A DNA stretch of 64,000 bases from [Flexibacter] sp. ATCC 35208 (lineage in GTDB: Bacteria; Bacteroidota; Bacteroidia; Chitinophagales; Chitinophagaceae), in NCBI RefSeq assembly GCF_001975825.1, contig NZ_MTKN01000003.1, positions 62,001 through 126,000 of the forward strand, written 5' to 3'. A model generated the notes under the pieces. It saw only the letters and a program-made list of their open reading frames with translations, was not told where the DNA came from and searched no databases. This document shows, piece by piece, positions 44,898 to 54,699 of this stretch. The first letter of the stretch is position 1; every line of letters begins with the position of its first letter. The position numbers and the translations under genes were made by a program.

Positions 44898-45299
44898 CTA
44901 TACTCTTCTCTTCTTAGGAGGACGGCAACCATTGTGTGGCAGCGGAGTCACATCCTTGATCATAGTCACTTCGATACCGGAGTTAGCGATCGCACGGATT
45001 GCGCTCTCACGTCCTGCTCCTGGACCTTTTACAAAAACATCTGCTCTTTTCAGACCAGCATCCAGTGCTACTTTAGCAGCATCGGAAGCAGCCAGCTGGG
45101 CAGCATATGGAGTGTTCTTCTTAGAACCCTTGAAGCCCATTTTACCAGCAGTAGACCAGGAGATTACCTGTCCTTGCTTGTTGGTAATGCTGATGATAAT
45201 GTTGTTGAAACTAGCAGAAATGTGAACATCACCGTAGTTATCTACTTTAACTACCCTTTTCTTGCTAGCTGCAGCTTTTGTATTTTGTGCTTTTGCCAT
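44898..45299 (-). CDS. rpsK: 30S ribosomal protein S11
   Basis: This 133-residue S11 lies at the platform of the 30S subunit. Typical segments are [46 protein letters not shown] and [18 protein letters not shown] at the C-terminus. Confidence 0.97.
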   Translation of the reverse strand: MAKAQNTKAAASKKRVVKVDNYGDVHISASFNNIIISITNKQGQVISWSTAGKMGFKGSKKNTPYAAQLAASDAAKVALDAGLKRADVFVKGPGAGRESAIRAIANSGIEVTMIKDVTPLPHNGCRPPKKRRV

Positions 45300-45311
45300 A
45301 ATTATATAAAA

Positions 45312-45370
45312 TTCCAGGTTCCAGGTTCCAGATACACCACGTCATCTTTACGACAATTGGAAACTGGAAC
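45312..45370 (-). repeat. Spacer hairpin between rpsM and rpsK
   Basis: A triple TTCCAGG direct repeat (45312-45331) can pair with TGGAAACTGGAAC (45358-45370), 12 of 13 positions. Confidence 0.6.
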
Positions 45371-45391
45371 TTGTTATTTGTATTATCAAGA

Positions 45392-45772
45392 TTATTTCTT
45401 AGGCGCTTTTTTCTTACCTGCAACCGTCTTACGTTTACCTTTACGGGTACGGCTGTTAGTACGAGTACGCTGGCCTCTGAGCGGTAAGCCCTTTCTGTGG
45501 CGAAGACCACGGTAACAAGCGATATCCAGCAGACGCTTGATATTCATTTGTACTTCAGAACGCAGCTGACCTTCTACCTTAAACTCACCATTGATGATGT
45601 TACGGATAGTTGTCTGCTCATCATCGTTCCAGTCTTTTACTTTCTTGTTAAAGTCAATTCCTGACTTCTCCAGAATGTACTGAGCGGTAGAACGGCCAAT
45701 ACCATAGATATAGGTCAGACCAATTTCTCCTCTTTTATTCTTAGGTAGATCGATACCGGCTATACGTGCCAT
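45392..45772 (-). CDS. rpsM: 30S ribosomal protein S13
   Basis: This 126-residue S13 sits at the 30S head and contacts the P-site tRNA. Marks are [32 protein letters not shown] and the C-terminal [27 protein letters not shown]. Confidence 0.97.
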   Translation of the reverse strand: MARIAGIDLPKNKRGEIGLTYIYGIGRSTAQYILEKSGIDFNKKVKDWNDDEQTTIRNIINGEFKVEGQLRSEVQMNIKRLLDIACYRGLRHRKGLPLRGQRTRTNSRTRKGKRKTVAGKKKAPKK

Positions 45773-45806
45773 ATTTGAATTAAATTTTCTAGTTTATTTA
45801 ATATGA

Positions 45807-45923
45807 TTAACCCTGACGTTGTTTAAAACGAGGATTCTTCTTGTTGATCACCAACAATTTACCCTTCCTGCGCACGATCTTACAATCTGCACTTCTTTTT
45901 TTTATGGAAGCTCTTACCTTCAT
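45807..45923 (-). CDS. rpmJ: 50S ribosomal protein L36 lacking three of four zinc ligands
   Basis: This 38-residue protein reads [15 protein letters not shown] at the start and ends [12 protein letters not shown]. It is placed between infA and rpsM as in other bacteria. Zinc-type L36 has Cys11, Cys14, Cys27 and His33; here only Cys14 remains (Ser11, Asn27, Phe33), the zinc-free form. ATG at 45921-45923, TAA at 45807-45809. Confidence 0.95.
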   Translation of the reverse strand: MKVRASIKKRSADCKIVRRKGKLLVINKKNPRFKQRQG

Positions 45924-45949
45924 AAGTTATGAGTTATAAGTCTATGTGT

Positions 45950-46168
45950 TTATTTATATCTAAATATGATCCTTCCTCTGCTCAAATCATATGGGCTCAT
46001 CTCGACCCCTACCTTATCGCCAGGAAGGATGCGGATATAGTGCATTCTCATTTTGCCAGAAATGGTGGCCAAAATCTCATGCCCATTTTCCAATTTCACC
46101 CGGAACATAGCGTTAGACAAGGCTTCTAGTATTATTCCATCCTGTTTAATGAGTGCCTGTTTTGCCAT
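45950..46168 (-). CDS. infA: Translation initiation factor IF-1
   Basis: This 72-residue OB-fold factor binds the 30S A site during initiation. Typical segments are [42 protein letters not shown] and [15 protein letters not shown]. It lies between map and rpmJ, 26 bases before the latter. Confidence 0.97.
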   Translation of the reverse strand: MAKQALIKQDGIILEALSNAMFRVKLENGHEILATISGKMRMHYIRILPGDKVGVEMSPYDLSRGRIIFRYK

Positions 46169-46282
46169 AAAAATTTTTAGGACTGCAAAGATAGCGAAAT
46201 CTTCGTAAAAAATAAAATTCTAAAAATAAACCTGAATAATTGTCTGAGAAAACGAATTATAATCGTCCTTACTCATTAACTA

Positions 46283-47083
46283 TCAATAGGTTGCGGTTAA
46301 TGCAGGATTTTCCGCCTCTGCCTTCTCGATACCGGCAAATGACGATAAAAGGTCTGCTTTCCCTTTCATTACTGCCACATTGTGCTCAAAGTGAACGGAA
46401 GGTTTCTCGTCGCGGGTGATCACTGTCCACCCATCTTCCATATACTCCACGTCCTTTGTGCCCAGGTTGATCATCGGTTCGATCGCAATCACCAGTCCTT
46501 CTTTCATGATAGGACCACTGCCTCTCTTACCGTAATTAGGTACCTGAGGATCTTCGTGCAGGTGACGACCCAGACCATGACCTACCAGCTCACGTACCAC
46601 GCCATAACCCCTCTCTTTCTCGGTATATTCCTGAATAGCATGAGCGATGTCACCAACACGGTTACCTGCCACAGCTTTCTCTATACCTTTATACAAAGCG
46701 GCCTTGGTTGCCTTCATTAACTGTAAAACTTCCGGTTTTACATTACCTACCGCAAAGGTGTAAGCACTGTCGCCATGGAAGCCGTTCAGCAATACCCCTA
46801 CGTCTACGCTCACGATGTCGCCATCCTGTACCACGTAGCTGTTAGGAATACCATGTACCACCTCTGCATTCACAGAGATACAGCAGGCCTTAGGGAACCC
46901 TTTATAGTTCTTGAAGGAAGGTACGGCGCCGTTGGCTACGATGAAGTCTTCAACGATCTTGTCGATATCATCAGTAGTCATACCCGGTTTCAGCTTCTTA
47001 GCTACCTCTTCCAATGTTGCGCTCACTAATAATGCGCTTTTGCGCATCAATTCGATTTCGTCTTTAGTCTTATAATGCACCAT
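46283..47083 (-). CDS. map: Methionine aminopeptidase type I
   Basis: This 266-residue enzyme removes the initiator Met from new proteins. The five metal ligands are visible: Asp in VSVDVGVLLNGFHGDSAYTF (two), His in GHGLGRHLHE, Glu in VIAIEPMI and Glu near VHFEHNVAV. It sits between secY and infA; the usual adk is absent here. Confidence 0.96.
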   Translation of the reverse strand: MVHYKTKDEIELMRKSALLVSATLEEVAKKLKPGMTTDDIDKIVEDFIVANGAVPSFKNYKGFPKACCISVNAEVVHGIPNSYVVQDGDIVSVDVGVLLNGFHGDSAYTFAVGNVKPEVLQLMKATKAALYKGIEKAVAGNRVGDIAHAIQEYTEKERGYGVVRELVGHGLGRHLHEDPQVPNYGKRGSGPIMKEGLVIAIEPMINLGTKDVEYMEDGWTVITRDEKPSVHFEHNVAVMKGKADLLSSFAGIEKAEAENPALTATY

Positions 47084-47121
47084 AGTAAAAACGGGTTGGA
47101 CTTGTGTCTTTTAAACAGTGA

Positions 47122-47182
47122 AGCCACCAAGCATAAAGCCTGCAGCAGGGTTAGCTGCTGTCTGCTTTATGCTTCTGTGGCT
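47122..47182 (-). repeat. Long hairpin between secY and map
   Basis: AGCCAC-AAGCATAAAGC-CAGCAG (47122-47148) pairs with CTGCTG-GCTTTATGCTT-GTGGCT (47155-47182). That is ~23 base pairs in three blocks around a short loop, with no clear U-tract on the minus strand. Confidence 0.75.
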
Positions 47183-47209
47183 ACTTACGACCCAGCTGTC
47201 TAATGAGAA

Positions 47210-48550
47210 TTAAACATTTGCCGGAGCAGTTCTGCCCTTGATACGGCCAGTGCTCATCAGGCCATCGTAATGGCGCATCAGAAGCTGGCTTTCGATCTGC
47301 TGCAGCGTATCCAGAATAACACCCACCATGATCAGCAGTGAAGTACCACCGAAGAAGGTTGCGAAATTACTGTTGATATGCACGGCAGCAGCTACACCGG
47401 GCAGGATACCCACCATTGCCAGGAAGAATGCACCTGGAAGGGTGATGCGGTCCATAACTGCACCAATATAATCTGCAGTTGCAGTACCAGGTTTAACACC
47501 TGGGATGAAACCATTGTTACGTTTCATTTCTTCGGCCATCTGGGTTGGGTTGAAGATCAATGCAGTGTAGAAGTAAGTGAATACAATTACCAATACTGCA
47601 TAGATCACATTATACCAACCATTGGTATGGTCGCTGAAGATACGGATGAATCCGGAAGCACTGTCACTGGTAGCAAAACCAATAACGGTAGCCGGGATAA
47701 ACATGATAGCCTGGGCAAAGATGATTGGCATTACACCCGCTGCATTCACCTTGAGAGGAATGAACTGGCGTACACCACCATATTGTTTGTTACCCACTAT
47801 ACGTTTAGCATAGTTCACCGGTACCTTGCGGGTACCTTGTACCAGCAGGATCAGACCGATAGTAATGAATATGAATACTGCCAGTTCTATCAGGAAAACC
47901 AGCAATCCGCCGCCGGCTTCCGCAGTTCTGGAGGTAAATTCCTGAATCAGGGCCTGAGGAAGGCGGGCAAGGATACCCACCATGATGATGATGGATGTAC
48001 CGTTACCGATACCTTTATCAGTGATTTTTTCACCCAGCCACATTACAAAGAGGGTACCTGCAGTCAGTACGATTGTGGTAGTGAGCCAGAAGAAGAAGGT
48101 ACCATATTCAGCGATAATAGCTCCACTGGATTGGCCTCTCAGAAAGGCAACATACGCACTCGCCTGAAAACCGGTCACCACTACCGTAAGGATACGGGTG
48201 AACTGATTGATTTTCTTTCTGCCACTCTCTCCTTCTTTCTGGAGTTTCTGGAAATAAGGTACAGCTATGGTCAACAGTTGTATGGCGATAGAGGCAGAGA
48301 TAAATGGCATGATCCCCAGCGCAAAGATGGACGCTCTTGAGAAAGAGCCTCCGGCAAACATATTAAACAGTCCGAGGATACCCTGATTGGATTTCTCTGA
48401 GAACTGATGCAACAGGTTGGCATCGATACCGGGTAACACGATATAGGATCCTACACGATAAATGAGGACAAGAAGCAGGGTTGTCAGGATTCTGCTACGC
48501 AGATCCTCGATGCTCCAGATATTCTTAATCGTTTCGATAAATTTCTTCAC
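47210..48550 (-). CDS. secY: Protein translocase subunit SecY
   Basis: This 446-residue channel subunit of the Sec translocon has ten transmembrane helices. Typical segments are YVGSYIVLPGID-like RVGSYIVLPGID, the plug region GLFNMFAGGSFSRASIFALGIMPFISASI, and FNPTQMAEEMKRNNGFIPG. It lies in the spc part of the cluster between rplO and map. Confidence 0.97.
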   Translation of the reverse strand: MKKFIETIKNIWSIEDLRSRILTTLLLVLIYRVGSYIVLPGIDANLLHQFSEKSNQGILGLFNMFAGGSFSRASIFALGIMPFISASIAIQLLTIAVPYFQKLQKEGESGRKKINQFTRILTVVVTGFQASAYVAFLRGQSSGAIIAEYGTFFFWLTTTIVLTAGTLFVMWLGEKITDKGIGNGTSIIIMVGILARLPQALIQEFTSRTAEAGGGLLVFLIELAVFIFITIGLILLVQGTRKVPVNYAKRIVGNKQYGGVRQFIPLKVNAAGVMPIIFAQAIMFIPATVIGFATSDSASGFIRIFSDHTNGWYNVIYAVLVIVFTYFYTALIFNPTQMAEEMKRNNGFIPGVKPGTATADYIGAVMDRITLPGAFFLAMVGILPGVAAAVHINSNFATFFGGTSLLIMVGVILDTLQQIESQLLMRHYDGLMSTGRIKGRTAPANV

Positions 48551-48688
48551 AGGAAGATGAATGTTTAATATTCAAAATTTCATCCCGGTTATGGCGGGAC
48601 CAAATTCCAAACCTGCAATTAGCTGCTCTTCAGTAACTCTGGCCGGGATTTGTGATGTATTATTTCGCTGGCTGAATAAAAGATGAAA

Positions 48689-48712
48689 AGACGCACTACT
48701 CCGTAGGCGTCT
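48689..48712 (-). terminator. Hairpin between rplO and secY, possible attenuator
   Basis: On the minus strand AGACGC/GCGTCT closes a 12-base loop and is followed by TTTCATCTTTT. As it lies inside the operon it may reduce, rather than end, transcription toward secY. Confidence 0.5.
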
Positions 48713-48728
48713 CTCCAGTCGTGAAAAC

Positions 48729-49175
48729 TTACACCAGTTCAACTGAACCACCAGCTGCTTCGATCAGCTGCTTGGCCTTTTCACTGATAGCGTTCACTCT
48801 TACAGTAACTTTAGCCTTCAGTTCGCCCTGACCCAGTATTTTTACTTTTGCAGTGCGGCTGATTAAGCCGTTCATGTACAGATTTTCCAGAGAGAAATCC
48901 TGTAAACCGTATTTTTCTACCAGGGTGTCAAGCTGACCGATGTTGAATACTACATAGGTAGTAGGATCCAGGCTCTTGAAACCACGTTTTGGCATACGAC
49001 GCTGAATTGGCATCTGACCACCTTCGTGACCTCTTTTGCTGGAGTAACCAGCACGGGACTGACCACCTTTATTACCTTTTGTAGCTGTACCACCTTTACC
49101 GGATGCTTCACCACGACCGAGGCGTTTTTCTTTATGTACGGAACCTTGTGCAGGTTGTAACGTGTGCAGATTCAT
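48729..49175 (-). CDS. rplO: 50S ribosomal protein L15
   Basis: This 148-residue L15 has the basic glycine-rich N-terminus GSVHKEKRLGRGEASGKGGT and the C-terminal AKVTVRVNAISEKAKQLIEAAGG. It is a late assembly protein of the 50S core. Confidence 0.97.
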   Translation of the reverse strand: MNLHTLQPAQGSVHKEKRLGRGEASGKGGTATKGNKGGQSRAGYSSKRGHEGGQMPIQRRMPKRGFKSLDPTTYVVFNIGQLDTLVEKYGLQDFSLENLYMNGLISRTAKVKILGQGELKAKVTVRVNAISEKAKQLIEAAGGSVELV

Positions 49176-49289
49176 TGAGTTAATTTTTTTTACTTACGCG
49201 GAAATTAACCGCTCGCATTAAATGTATAATGTTATTCGCAAATAATCCACTATAAATGTAGCATTTTTTTCCAGAGGAACGGCAAAGCC

Positions 49290-49475
49290 TTAACCCTGTA
49301 CTTCTTCTACCTTTACCAGATGATTTACTTTACGCACCATCCCAAGGATCTGGGGAGTGGCTTCCACCTCAACGGTGTTGTGCATTTTGTTCAGACCCAG
49401 GGCCTTCAGCGTCAGTTTCTGACGTTCTGGACGGTCTATACCACTTTTTACCTGAGTGACTTTAATCTTTGCCAT
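49290..49475 (-). CDS. rpmD: 50S ribosomal protein L30
   Basis: This 61-residue L30 reads KIKVTQVKSGIDRPERQKLT and LGMVRKVNHLVKVEEV. It sits between rpsE and rplO in the usual place. Confidence 0.95.
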   Translation of the reverse strand: MAKIKVTQVKSGIDRPERQKLTLKALGLNKMHNTVEVEATPQILGMVRKVNHLVKVEEVQG

Positions 49476-49549
49476 TGTTATTTTGAATTAGCACCTTACA
49501 ATTACAGGAGCTGCTGCGGTGCAGCAGTCCCTTTCACCATAGGGTGTTA

Positions 49550-50068
49550 TTATCCATTAAATACTTTCTTCAGAGATACGCTTCTGGTTTTTGCAATCTG
49601 TATTGGCTCACGCAGCAGGCCTAAAGCTTTGAATGTAGCTTTTACCACGTTGTGAGGGTTTGCAGAACCCAGAGATTTTGCCAGAACGTCAGTGATACCT
49701 GCGCTTTCCAGCACGGCACGCATAGAACCTCCGGCGATTACACCAGTACCATGAGCGGCTGGTTTGATCAGCACCTTAGCAGCGCCTTCTTTAGCCAGCT
49801 GGTCGTGAGGAATAGTACCATGCATTACAGGAACCTTGATCAGGTTTTTCTTGGCATCATCGATACCTTTAGTGATTGCTTCCTGTACTTCTTTGGCTTT
49901 ACCCAGGCCATGACCTACTACACCGTGTTCGTTACCTACTACTACCAGGGCAGAAAAACTGAAAGTACGACCGCCTTTGGTGGTTTTGGTAACACGGTTG
50001 ATAGCTACCACTTTTTCTTTCAGCTCCAGGTCACCCGCCTTAACTTTATTAAATGTATTCTTTGCCAT
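49550..50068 (-). CDS. rpsE: 30S ribosomal protein S5
   Basis: This 172-residue S5 has the double-stranded RNA-binding part [34 protein letters not shown] and the C-terminal [27 protein letters not shown]. It helps decoding accuracy at the mRNA entrance. Confidence 0.97.
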   Translation of the reverse strand: MAKNTFNKVKAGDLELKEKVVAINRVTKTTKGGRTFSFSALVVVGNEHGVVGHGLGKAKEVQEAITKGIDDAKKNLIKVPVMHGTIPHDQLAKEGAAKVLIKPAAHGTGVIAGGSMRAVLESAGITDVLAKSLGSANPHNVVKATFKALGLLREPIQIAKTRSVSLKKVFNG

Positions 50069-50107
50069 TTTATTATTTGCGAATTACGATTTAATCAATT
50101 TCGATTT

Positions 50108-50464
50108 TTAGAATTGGAGACCAGCTTCTCTTGCACCATCAGCTACGCTCTTCACACGACCATGGTACAGATAACCACCACGATCGAATACCACTGCTGT
50201 AATACCCAGTGAGGTTGCTTTAGTAGCCACAGCTGCACCTACCAATTTAGATTTCTCGATCTTGGTACCTTTCTGTGCTACGATATCCTTATCGCGGGAA
50301 GATGCAGAAGCCAGTGTAGTACCGTTTGCATCATCGATCAATTGCACGTAAATATCGCTATTGCTGCGGAATACAGATAATCTTGGTCTCTGAGCGCTAC
50401 CTACCACTTTCTTACGGATGCGGTAACGGATTTTCTGTCTGCTATTAACTGCTTTTGTGCTCAT
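50108..50464 (-). CDS. rplR: 50S ribosomal protein L18
   Basis: This 118-residue 5S rRNA-binding protein has [31 protein letters not shown] and [29 protein letters not shown] at the C-terminus. Confidence 0.97.
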   Translation of the reverse strand: MSTKAVNSRQKIRYRIRKKVVGSAQRPRLSVFRSNSDIYVQLIDDANGTTLASASSRDKDIVAQKGTKIEKSKLVGAAVATKATSLGITAVVFDRGGYLYHGRVKSVADGAREAGLQF

Positions 50465-50550
50465 TTCTATGTTTAATTTATATATTCCGATGCTGCCGGA
50501 ATATTGTTGAATTAGCTAACCAGTAAAGCATACCGGTTAGCCAATTAAAA

Positions 50551-51105
50551 TTATTTACCTGCAGACTTACCTGCTTTCTTACGAACCACTTCATCGCTGT
50601 AGCGAACACCTTTACCTTTATAAGGCTCTGGTTTACGCAGGCTACGGATTTTAGCAGCTACCTGACCTAACAGCTGGTTGTCAATACCTTCCAGTGTGAT
50701 TTTAGGGTTAGCACCCTTTTCAGTCAATGTAGTTACTTTCAGTTCTTTAGGGATTTCAATCACGATATTGTGAGAGTAACCCAGAGACAGGTCCAGCAGC
50801 TGACCAGCGTTGGCAGCCTTGTAACCCACACCCACCAGCTCAAGTTTTTTAATGAAGCCTTCTGTAACACCAACCACCATGTTGTTGATCAGTGCGCGGT
50901 ACAGACCATGCAGTGCACGGTGACGGATCTGTTCAGTAGGACGAACTACTGTCAGTACACCATCAGCCACTTCTATTTTGATATCCCTGTCGATGTTCTT
51001 TTTCAGTTCACCTTTAGGGCCTTTTACTGTCAGTTCATTAGTAGCGGATACAGTTACTGTAACACCGGCTGCTAATTTGATAGGAGCTTTACCTATACGA
51101 GACAT
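50551..51105 (-). CDS. rplF: 50S ribosomal protein L6
   Basis: This 184-residue L6 of two repeated domains has MSRIGKAPIKLAAGV, VKGPKGELKKNI, RALINNMVVGVTEGF and the C-terminal PEPYKGKGVRYSDEVVRKKAGKS. It lies near the L7/L12 stalk base. Confidence 0.97.
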   Translation of the reverse strand: MSRIGKAPIKLAAGVTVTVSATNELTVKGPKGELKKNIDRDIKIEVADGVLTVVRPTEQIRHRALHGLYRALINNMVVGVTEGFIKKLELVGVGYKAANAGQLLDLSLGYSHNIVIEIPKELKVTTLTEKGANPKITLEGIDNQLLGQVAAKIRSLRKPEPYKGKGVRYSDEVVRKKAGKSAGK

Positions 51106-51253
51106 AATTGCAGTTTTTTACTGTTATGTGTTTTCGATCCCTCAGTGTTCAGCCACCGTATAGAAAGGCTTAATTCTGAAACGGACCATTTATTGGTGAG
51201 ATCTGCACAAGCCATTGACAAACGCCAGAAGGTCCTGTGCGGACCTTAATATA

Positions 51254-51652
51254 TTAATAAACGTAGCAAACAACTTCGCCACCCACGTTCTGTACTTTCG
51301 CTTCTTTATCAGTCATTACACCTTTAGATGTAGACACGATAGCGACACCCAGACCATTCTTGATACGTTTGAAATCAGCAGGTTTGGAGTATTGACGAAG
51401 ACCAGGACGGCTGATACGCTGCAGATCAGTGATAGCAGGTACTTTAGTCTGAGGATCATACTTCAGAGCTATTTTGATCAGACCCTGTTTGTTGTCTTCT
51501 TCAAATTTGTACTTCAGGATATAACCTTTGTCGTACAGTATCTCAGTGATACGTTTTTTCAGTTTGGAGGCAGGAATTTCCACAATCCTGTGGTTGGCCA
51601 TTTGAGCATTCCGGATTCTGGTCAGGAAGTCTGCTATTGGATCAGTAACCAT
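51254..51652 (-). CDS. rpsH: 30S ribosomal protein S8
   Basis: This 132-residue S8 begins MVTDPIADFLTRIRNA at ATG 51652; a longer reading frame upstream (to 51787) would add a hydrophobic stretch unlike S8. The C-terminal SRPGLRQYSKPADFKRIKNGLG and STSKGVMTDKEA are typical. It binds helix 21 of 16S rRNA and in enterics represses the spc operon. Confidence 0.96.
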   Translation of the reverse strand: MVTDPIADFLTRIRNAQMANHRIVEIPASKLKKRITEILYDKGYILKYKFEEDNKQGLIKIALKYDPQTKVPAITDLQRISRPGLRQYSKPADFKRIKNGLGVAIVSTSKGVMTDKEAKVQNVGGEVVCYVY

Positions 51653-51796
51653 TGTTTCTAATAATTTTAAAAACTTTTTACAATGCGATATCCAAATCGT
51701 GTAGATAGGAAAATCAAGATCTTTAACGAATATAAAAGGGGGAAAAAGGACAATTACTATTCGTCGGGGGATAATTGTCCATCCCATGAGTGGTGA

Positions 51797-52066
51797 TTAC
51801 CAGCTAGCTTTTCTTACGCCAGGGATCTTACCAGCGAGCGCCAGGTCACGGAACATATTACGGCAAAGACCGAAATGACGCATGTAACCTTTTGGACGAC
51901 CGGAAAGCTGACATCTGTTGTGCAGGCGAACAGGAGAAGCGTTTCTAGGCAGCTGATCCAGTGCTTCGTAGTTACCTTCAGCTTTGAGGGCAGCACGTTT
52001 TTCAGCGAACTTAGCAACCATGGCTTCTCTTTTCCTTTGTCTAGCCTTTATGGATTCTTTTGCCAT
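51797..52066 (-). CDS. rpsN: 30S ribosomal protein S14, long zinc-free form
   Basis: This 89-residue S14 has [33 protein letters not shown], with no CxxC pairs. This is the long, zinc-independent type of the 30S head. Confidence 0.96.
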   Translation of the reverse strand: MAKESIKARQRKREAMVAKFAEKRAALKAEGNYEALDQLPRNASPVRLHNRCQLSGRPKGYMRHFGLCRNMFRDLALAGKIPGVRKASW

Positions 52067-52097
52067 AATTAGAGTTTATAATTCCAGTTTATAAATG

Positions 52098-52133
52098 TCA
52101 AATTCCAAAACCCGGAAGGGATTTGGAATTTGA
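52098..52133 (-). repeat. Hairpin between rplE and rpsN
   Basis: A perfect 12-bp stem TCAAATTCCAAA (52098-52109) pairs with 52122-52133 in the 76-base spacer. Confidence 0.65.
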
Positions 52134-52142
52134 GATCAAATA

Positions 52143-52718
52143 TTATTGTTGATCTTTCTTGATGTTCTTGAACGGCATACCCAGTTCTTTCAGGAGCTCA
52201 TAAGCTTCTTCGTTGGTGTTAGCCGTAGTAACGAAAGTGATATCCATACCGGAGATCTTTGTTACTTTATCGATGTCGATCTCAGGGAAGATGATCTGCT
52301 CATTGATACCCAGGGTATAGTTACCGCGGCCATCGAAAGCTTTTTCATTGATACCCTTAAAGTCACGTACACGAGGCAGTGATACAGCGATCAGACGATC
52401 CAGGAATTCGTACATGTTATAACCACGCAGTGTTACACGAGCACCGATTGGCATGTTCTTCCTGAGTTTGAAATTGGAAATATCCTTTTTGGATAAAGTA
52501 GCGATAGCTTTCTGACCGGAGATACGGGTCATTTCATCCACAGCAATATCTACCAGTTTCTTATCACCTACAGCACCATTGATACCCTGGTTCAGACAGA
52601 TCTTCACCAGGCGAGGTACCTGCATTACGCTTTTGTAGTTGAATTTTTTGTGCAGAGTATTAACTACTTCAGTACGGTATTTAGTCTGCAGTCTGGGTGT
52701 ATATGTAGTGTTTGCCAT
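52143..52718 (-). CDS. rplE: 50S ribosomal protein L5
   Basis: This 191-residue 5S rRNA-binding protein has [45 protein letters not shown] and [27 protein letters not shown]. Its ATG overlaps the rplX stop by one base (TAATG), indicating translational coupling. Confidence 0.97.
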   Translation of the reverse strand: MANTTYTPRLQTKYRTEVVNTLHKKFNYKSVMQVPRLVKICLNQGINGAVGDKKLVDIAVDEMTRISGQKAIATLSKKDISNFKLRKNMPIGARVTLRGYNMYEFLDRLIAVSLPRVRDFKGINEKAFDGRGNYTLGINEQIIFPEIDIDKVTKISGMDITFVTTANTNEEAYELLKELGMPFKNIKKDQQ

Positions 52719-53056
52719 TATTTGATTGCCTCCCCTGATTTTTTAGCTATACGAACTAATTTACCATTTTCACGCTGACGGTTTACCTTGGTAGGTTTAC
52801 CAGCCTTAGCATCCCACAACATTACGTTAGAAATGGCGATAGGAGCTTCCTGCTTAACAATACCACCTTTGGTATTCTGAGCAGTTGGTTTGGTATGTTT
52901 GGTGATGATGTTCACACCTTCTACCAGTACGCGCGCCTTGTCAGGGATCACTTCCAGCACCTGACGGGGCTTGGTCCTGTCCTTATCATCGCCGGCAATC
53001 ACTACAACGGTGTCGCCTTTCTTAATGTTGAACTTAGGCTTGAATCTCGTTTTCAT
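52718..53056 (-). CDS. rplX: 50S ribosomal protein L24
   Basis: This 112-residue L24 with a KOW motif reads [19 protein letters not shown] and AKVRV-like [18 protein letters not shown]. The ATG at 53056 ([10 protein letters not shown]) was chosen; a frame extending to 53158 lacks L24-like residues. It starts 50S assembly. Confidence 0.96.
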   Translation of the reverse strand: MKTRFKPKFNIKKGDTVVVIAGDDKDRTKPRQVLEVIPDKARVLVEGVNIITKHTKPTAQNTKGGIVKQEAPIAISNVMLWDAKAGKPTKVNRQRENGKLVRIAKKSGEAIK

Positions 53057-53145
53057 TATTTGTTTATTTATAAACGCCAAGCGAAACATCGGTTCCGCTT
53101 GATTAATATTCGTTTTAGAAACGGGCAGCAAAGATATGCATTTAT

Positions 53146-53198
53146 GCTGAAAGCACAAAGCAATAAGCTTTTTTTACTTTTTGCTTTATGCTTTCAGC
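53146..53198 (-). repeat. Hairpin between rplN and rplX
   Basis: GCTGAAAGCACAAAGCAA (53146-53163) pairs with 53181-53198, 17 of 18 positions. Part of it (GCTTTATGCTT) repeats the arm of the map-secY hairpin. Confidence 0.65.
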
Positions 53199-53214
53199 GA
53201 ACGCATCGATATCT

Positions 53215-53583
53215 TTACAATACTTCGGGAGCCAGAGAGATAATCTTCATGTATCCCTTATCGCGCAGCTCACGGGCAACTGGGCCGAAGATACGGGTAC
53301 CGCGTGGCTCGTCAGAGTTGTTCAGTAATACAACGGCATTATCGTCGAAACGGATATAAGATCCGTCTTTACGGCGCAGCTTGTTTTTAGTTCTTACGAT
53401 AACAGCTTTGTGCACTGTACCTTTTTTCACACCACCACCTGCGATCGCGTCTTTTACAGTAACAACGATCTTGTCACCTACTTTTGCGTAGTCCTGGCCG
53501 GAGTTGCCTAACACTCTAATACACAGTACTTCCTTGGCACCACTGTTATCAGCTACATTCAGCCTTGATTCTTGTTGTATCAT
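53215..53583 (-). CDS. rplN: 50S ribosomal protein L14
   Basis: This 122-residue L14 reads [54 protein letters not shown] and [20 protein letters not shown]. It forms an inter-subunit bridge. Confidence 0.97.
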   Translation of the reverse strand: MIQQESRLNVADNSGAKEVLCIRVLGNSGQDYAKVGDKIVVTVKDAIAGGGVKKGTVHKAVIVRTKNKLRRKDGSYIRFDDNAVVLLNNSDEPRGTRIFGPVARELRDKGYMKIISLAPEVL

Positions 53584-53659
53584 CCTTTTATAAGATTTGT
53601 ATTTGTTTAATCAGCGGCTGCATCCAGGAACGCTGCATGCAGCTTGAAACAATAATAAA

Positions 53660-53917
53660 TTATTTTACCTTTTCGATCACCTCTATCAATCTCCAGCACT
53701 TATTCTTGCTCAACGGACGAGTTTCCATTATTCTAACGGTATCGCCGATGCTGCACTGGTTCAGCTCGTCATGAGCCATGAACTTGGTGGTTTTTTTCAC
53801 GAATTTACCATAGATCGGGTGCTTCACTTTACGCTCAACGCTAACGCTGATTGTTTTTTCCGCTTTGTTGCTGGAAACGACACCAATTCTGGTTTTTCTT
53901 AATTTTCTTTCGCTCAT
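53660..53917 (-). CDS. rpsQ: 30S ribosomal protein S17
   Basis: This 85-residue OB-fold protein reads [39 protein letters not shown] and [22 protein letters not shown]. It binds 16S rRNA early in assembly. Confidence 0.97.
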   Translation of the reverse strand: MSERKLRKTRIGVVSSNKAEKTISVSVERKVKHPIYGKFVKKTTKFMAHDELNQCSIGDTVRIMETRPLSKNKCWRLIEVIEKVK

Positions 53918-53981
53918 TGTTGAAAGTATTTATTATCCAGACCGCTCCTTACGGACCGATGAATGAATTTATTTTTAAGGC

Positions 53982-54182
53982 TTAGAAGCCCAGTTCTCTT
54001 TTGCGCAGCTCAGTTTTCAGCTGTGCGATCTGACGCCTGAGAGAGCGGATGCTCATTGGATTCTCAATTGGCGTAATTGCGTGACTGAATGTAATTTTCT
54101 TCAGGCGTAATTGCTCTTCGGAGATTTTCTCTTTCAGCTCCTGTTCGCTTAAACCTTTCAGATCCAGCTTTTCGTTTGCCAT
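53982..54182 (-). CDS. rpmC: 50S ribosomal protein L29
   Basis: This 66-residue helical hairpin protein near the tunnel exit reads LKGLSEQELKEKISEEQLRLKKITFSHAI and SIRSLRRQIAQLKTELRKREL. It follows rplP by 54 bases. Confidence 0.96.
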   Translation of the reverse strand: MANEKLDLKGLSEQELKEKISEEQLRLKKITFSHAITPIENPMSIRSLRRQIAQLKTELRKRELGF

Positions 54183-54236
54183 TGTATTTATTATTTCTGG
54201 TTTATCGTTTATAGTTTATCCCGGTTGCTGTAGCAA

Positions 54237-54659
54237 TTATGCTTCAGCGTAATCGCGACGTACTACAAATTTCACTTTAATAGGCAGTTTCTGTGCAGCC
54301 AGCTCCATTGCAGCTTTAGCTACTTCCAGAGGTACGCCGTCCGCTTCGAACAACATACGACCTGGCTTAACTACAGCAGCCCAATGGTCAGGAGCACCTT
54401 TACCTTTACCCATTCTGACTTCCAAAGGCTTGGCAGTAATGGATTTGTCAGGGAATATACGGATCCACACGTTACCCTCACGTTTCATTGCTCTTGTCAG
54501 AGCCACACGAGCAGCTTCGATCTGCCTGTCTGTGATCCACTTAGGTTCTAATGCTTTCAAGCCGAAACTACCAAAGGAGATATCCGCACCACGTTTTGCG
54601 TTCCCCTTGATGCGGCCTTTATGCATCTTCCTGTGTTTCGTTCTCTTGGGCTGTAACAT
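54237..54659 (-). CDS. rplP: 50S ribosomal protein L16
   Basis: This 140-residue L16 reads [48 protein letters not shown] and [24 protein letters not shown]. It contacts the A-site tRNA and the peptidyl transferase region. Confidence 0.97.
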   Translation of the reverse strand: MLQPKRTKHRKMHKGRIKGNAKRGADISFGSFGLKALEPKWITDRQIEAARVALTRAMKREGNVWIRIFPDKSITAKPLEVRMGKGKGAPDHWAAVVKPGRMLFEADGVPLEVAKAAMELAAQKLPIKVKFVVRRDYAEA

Positions 54660-54699
54660 CTTAGTATATGTTAAATGTTAATGTTAATTGTTATAAAGA

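Noticed and set aside
47378..48340. 320-codon ORF opposite secY
   Set aside because: It is a shadow of secY; the translation is rich in His, Tyr, Thr and Asp with no domain.
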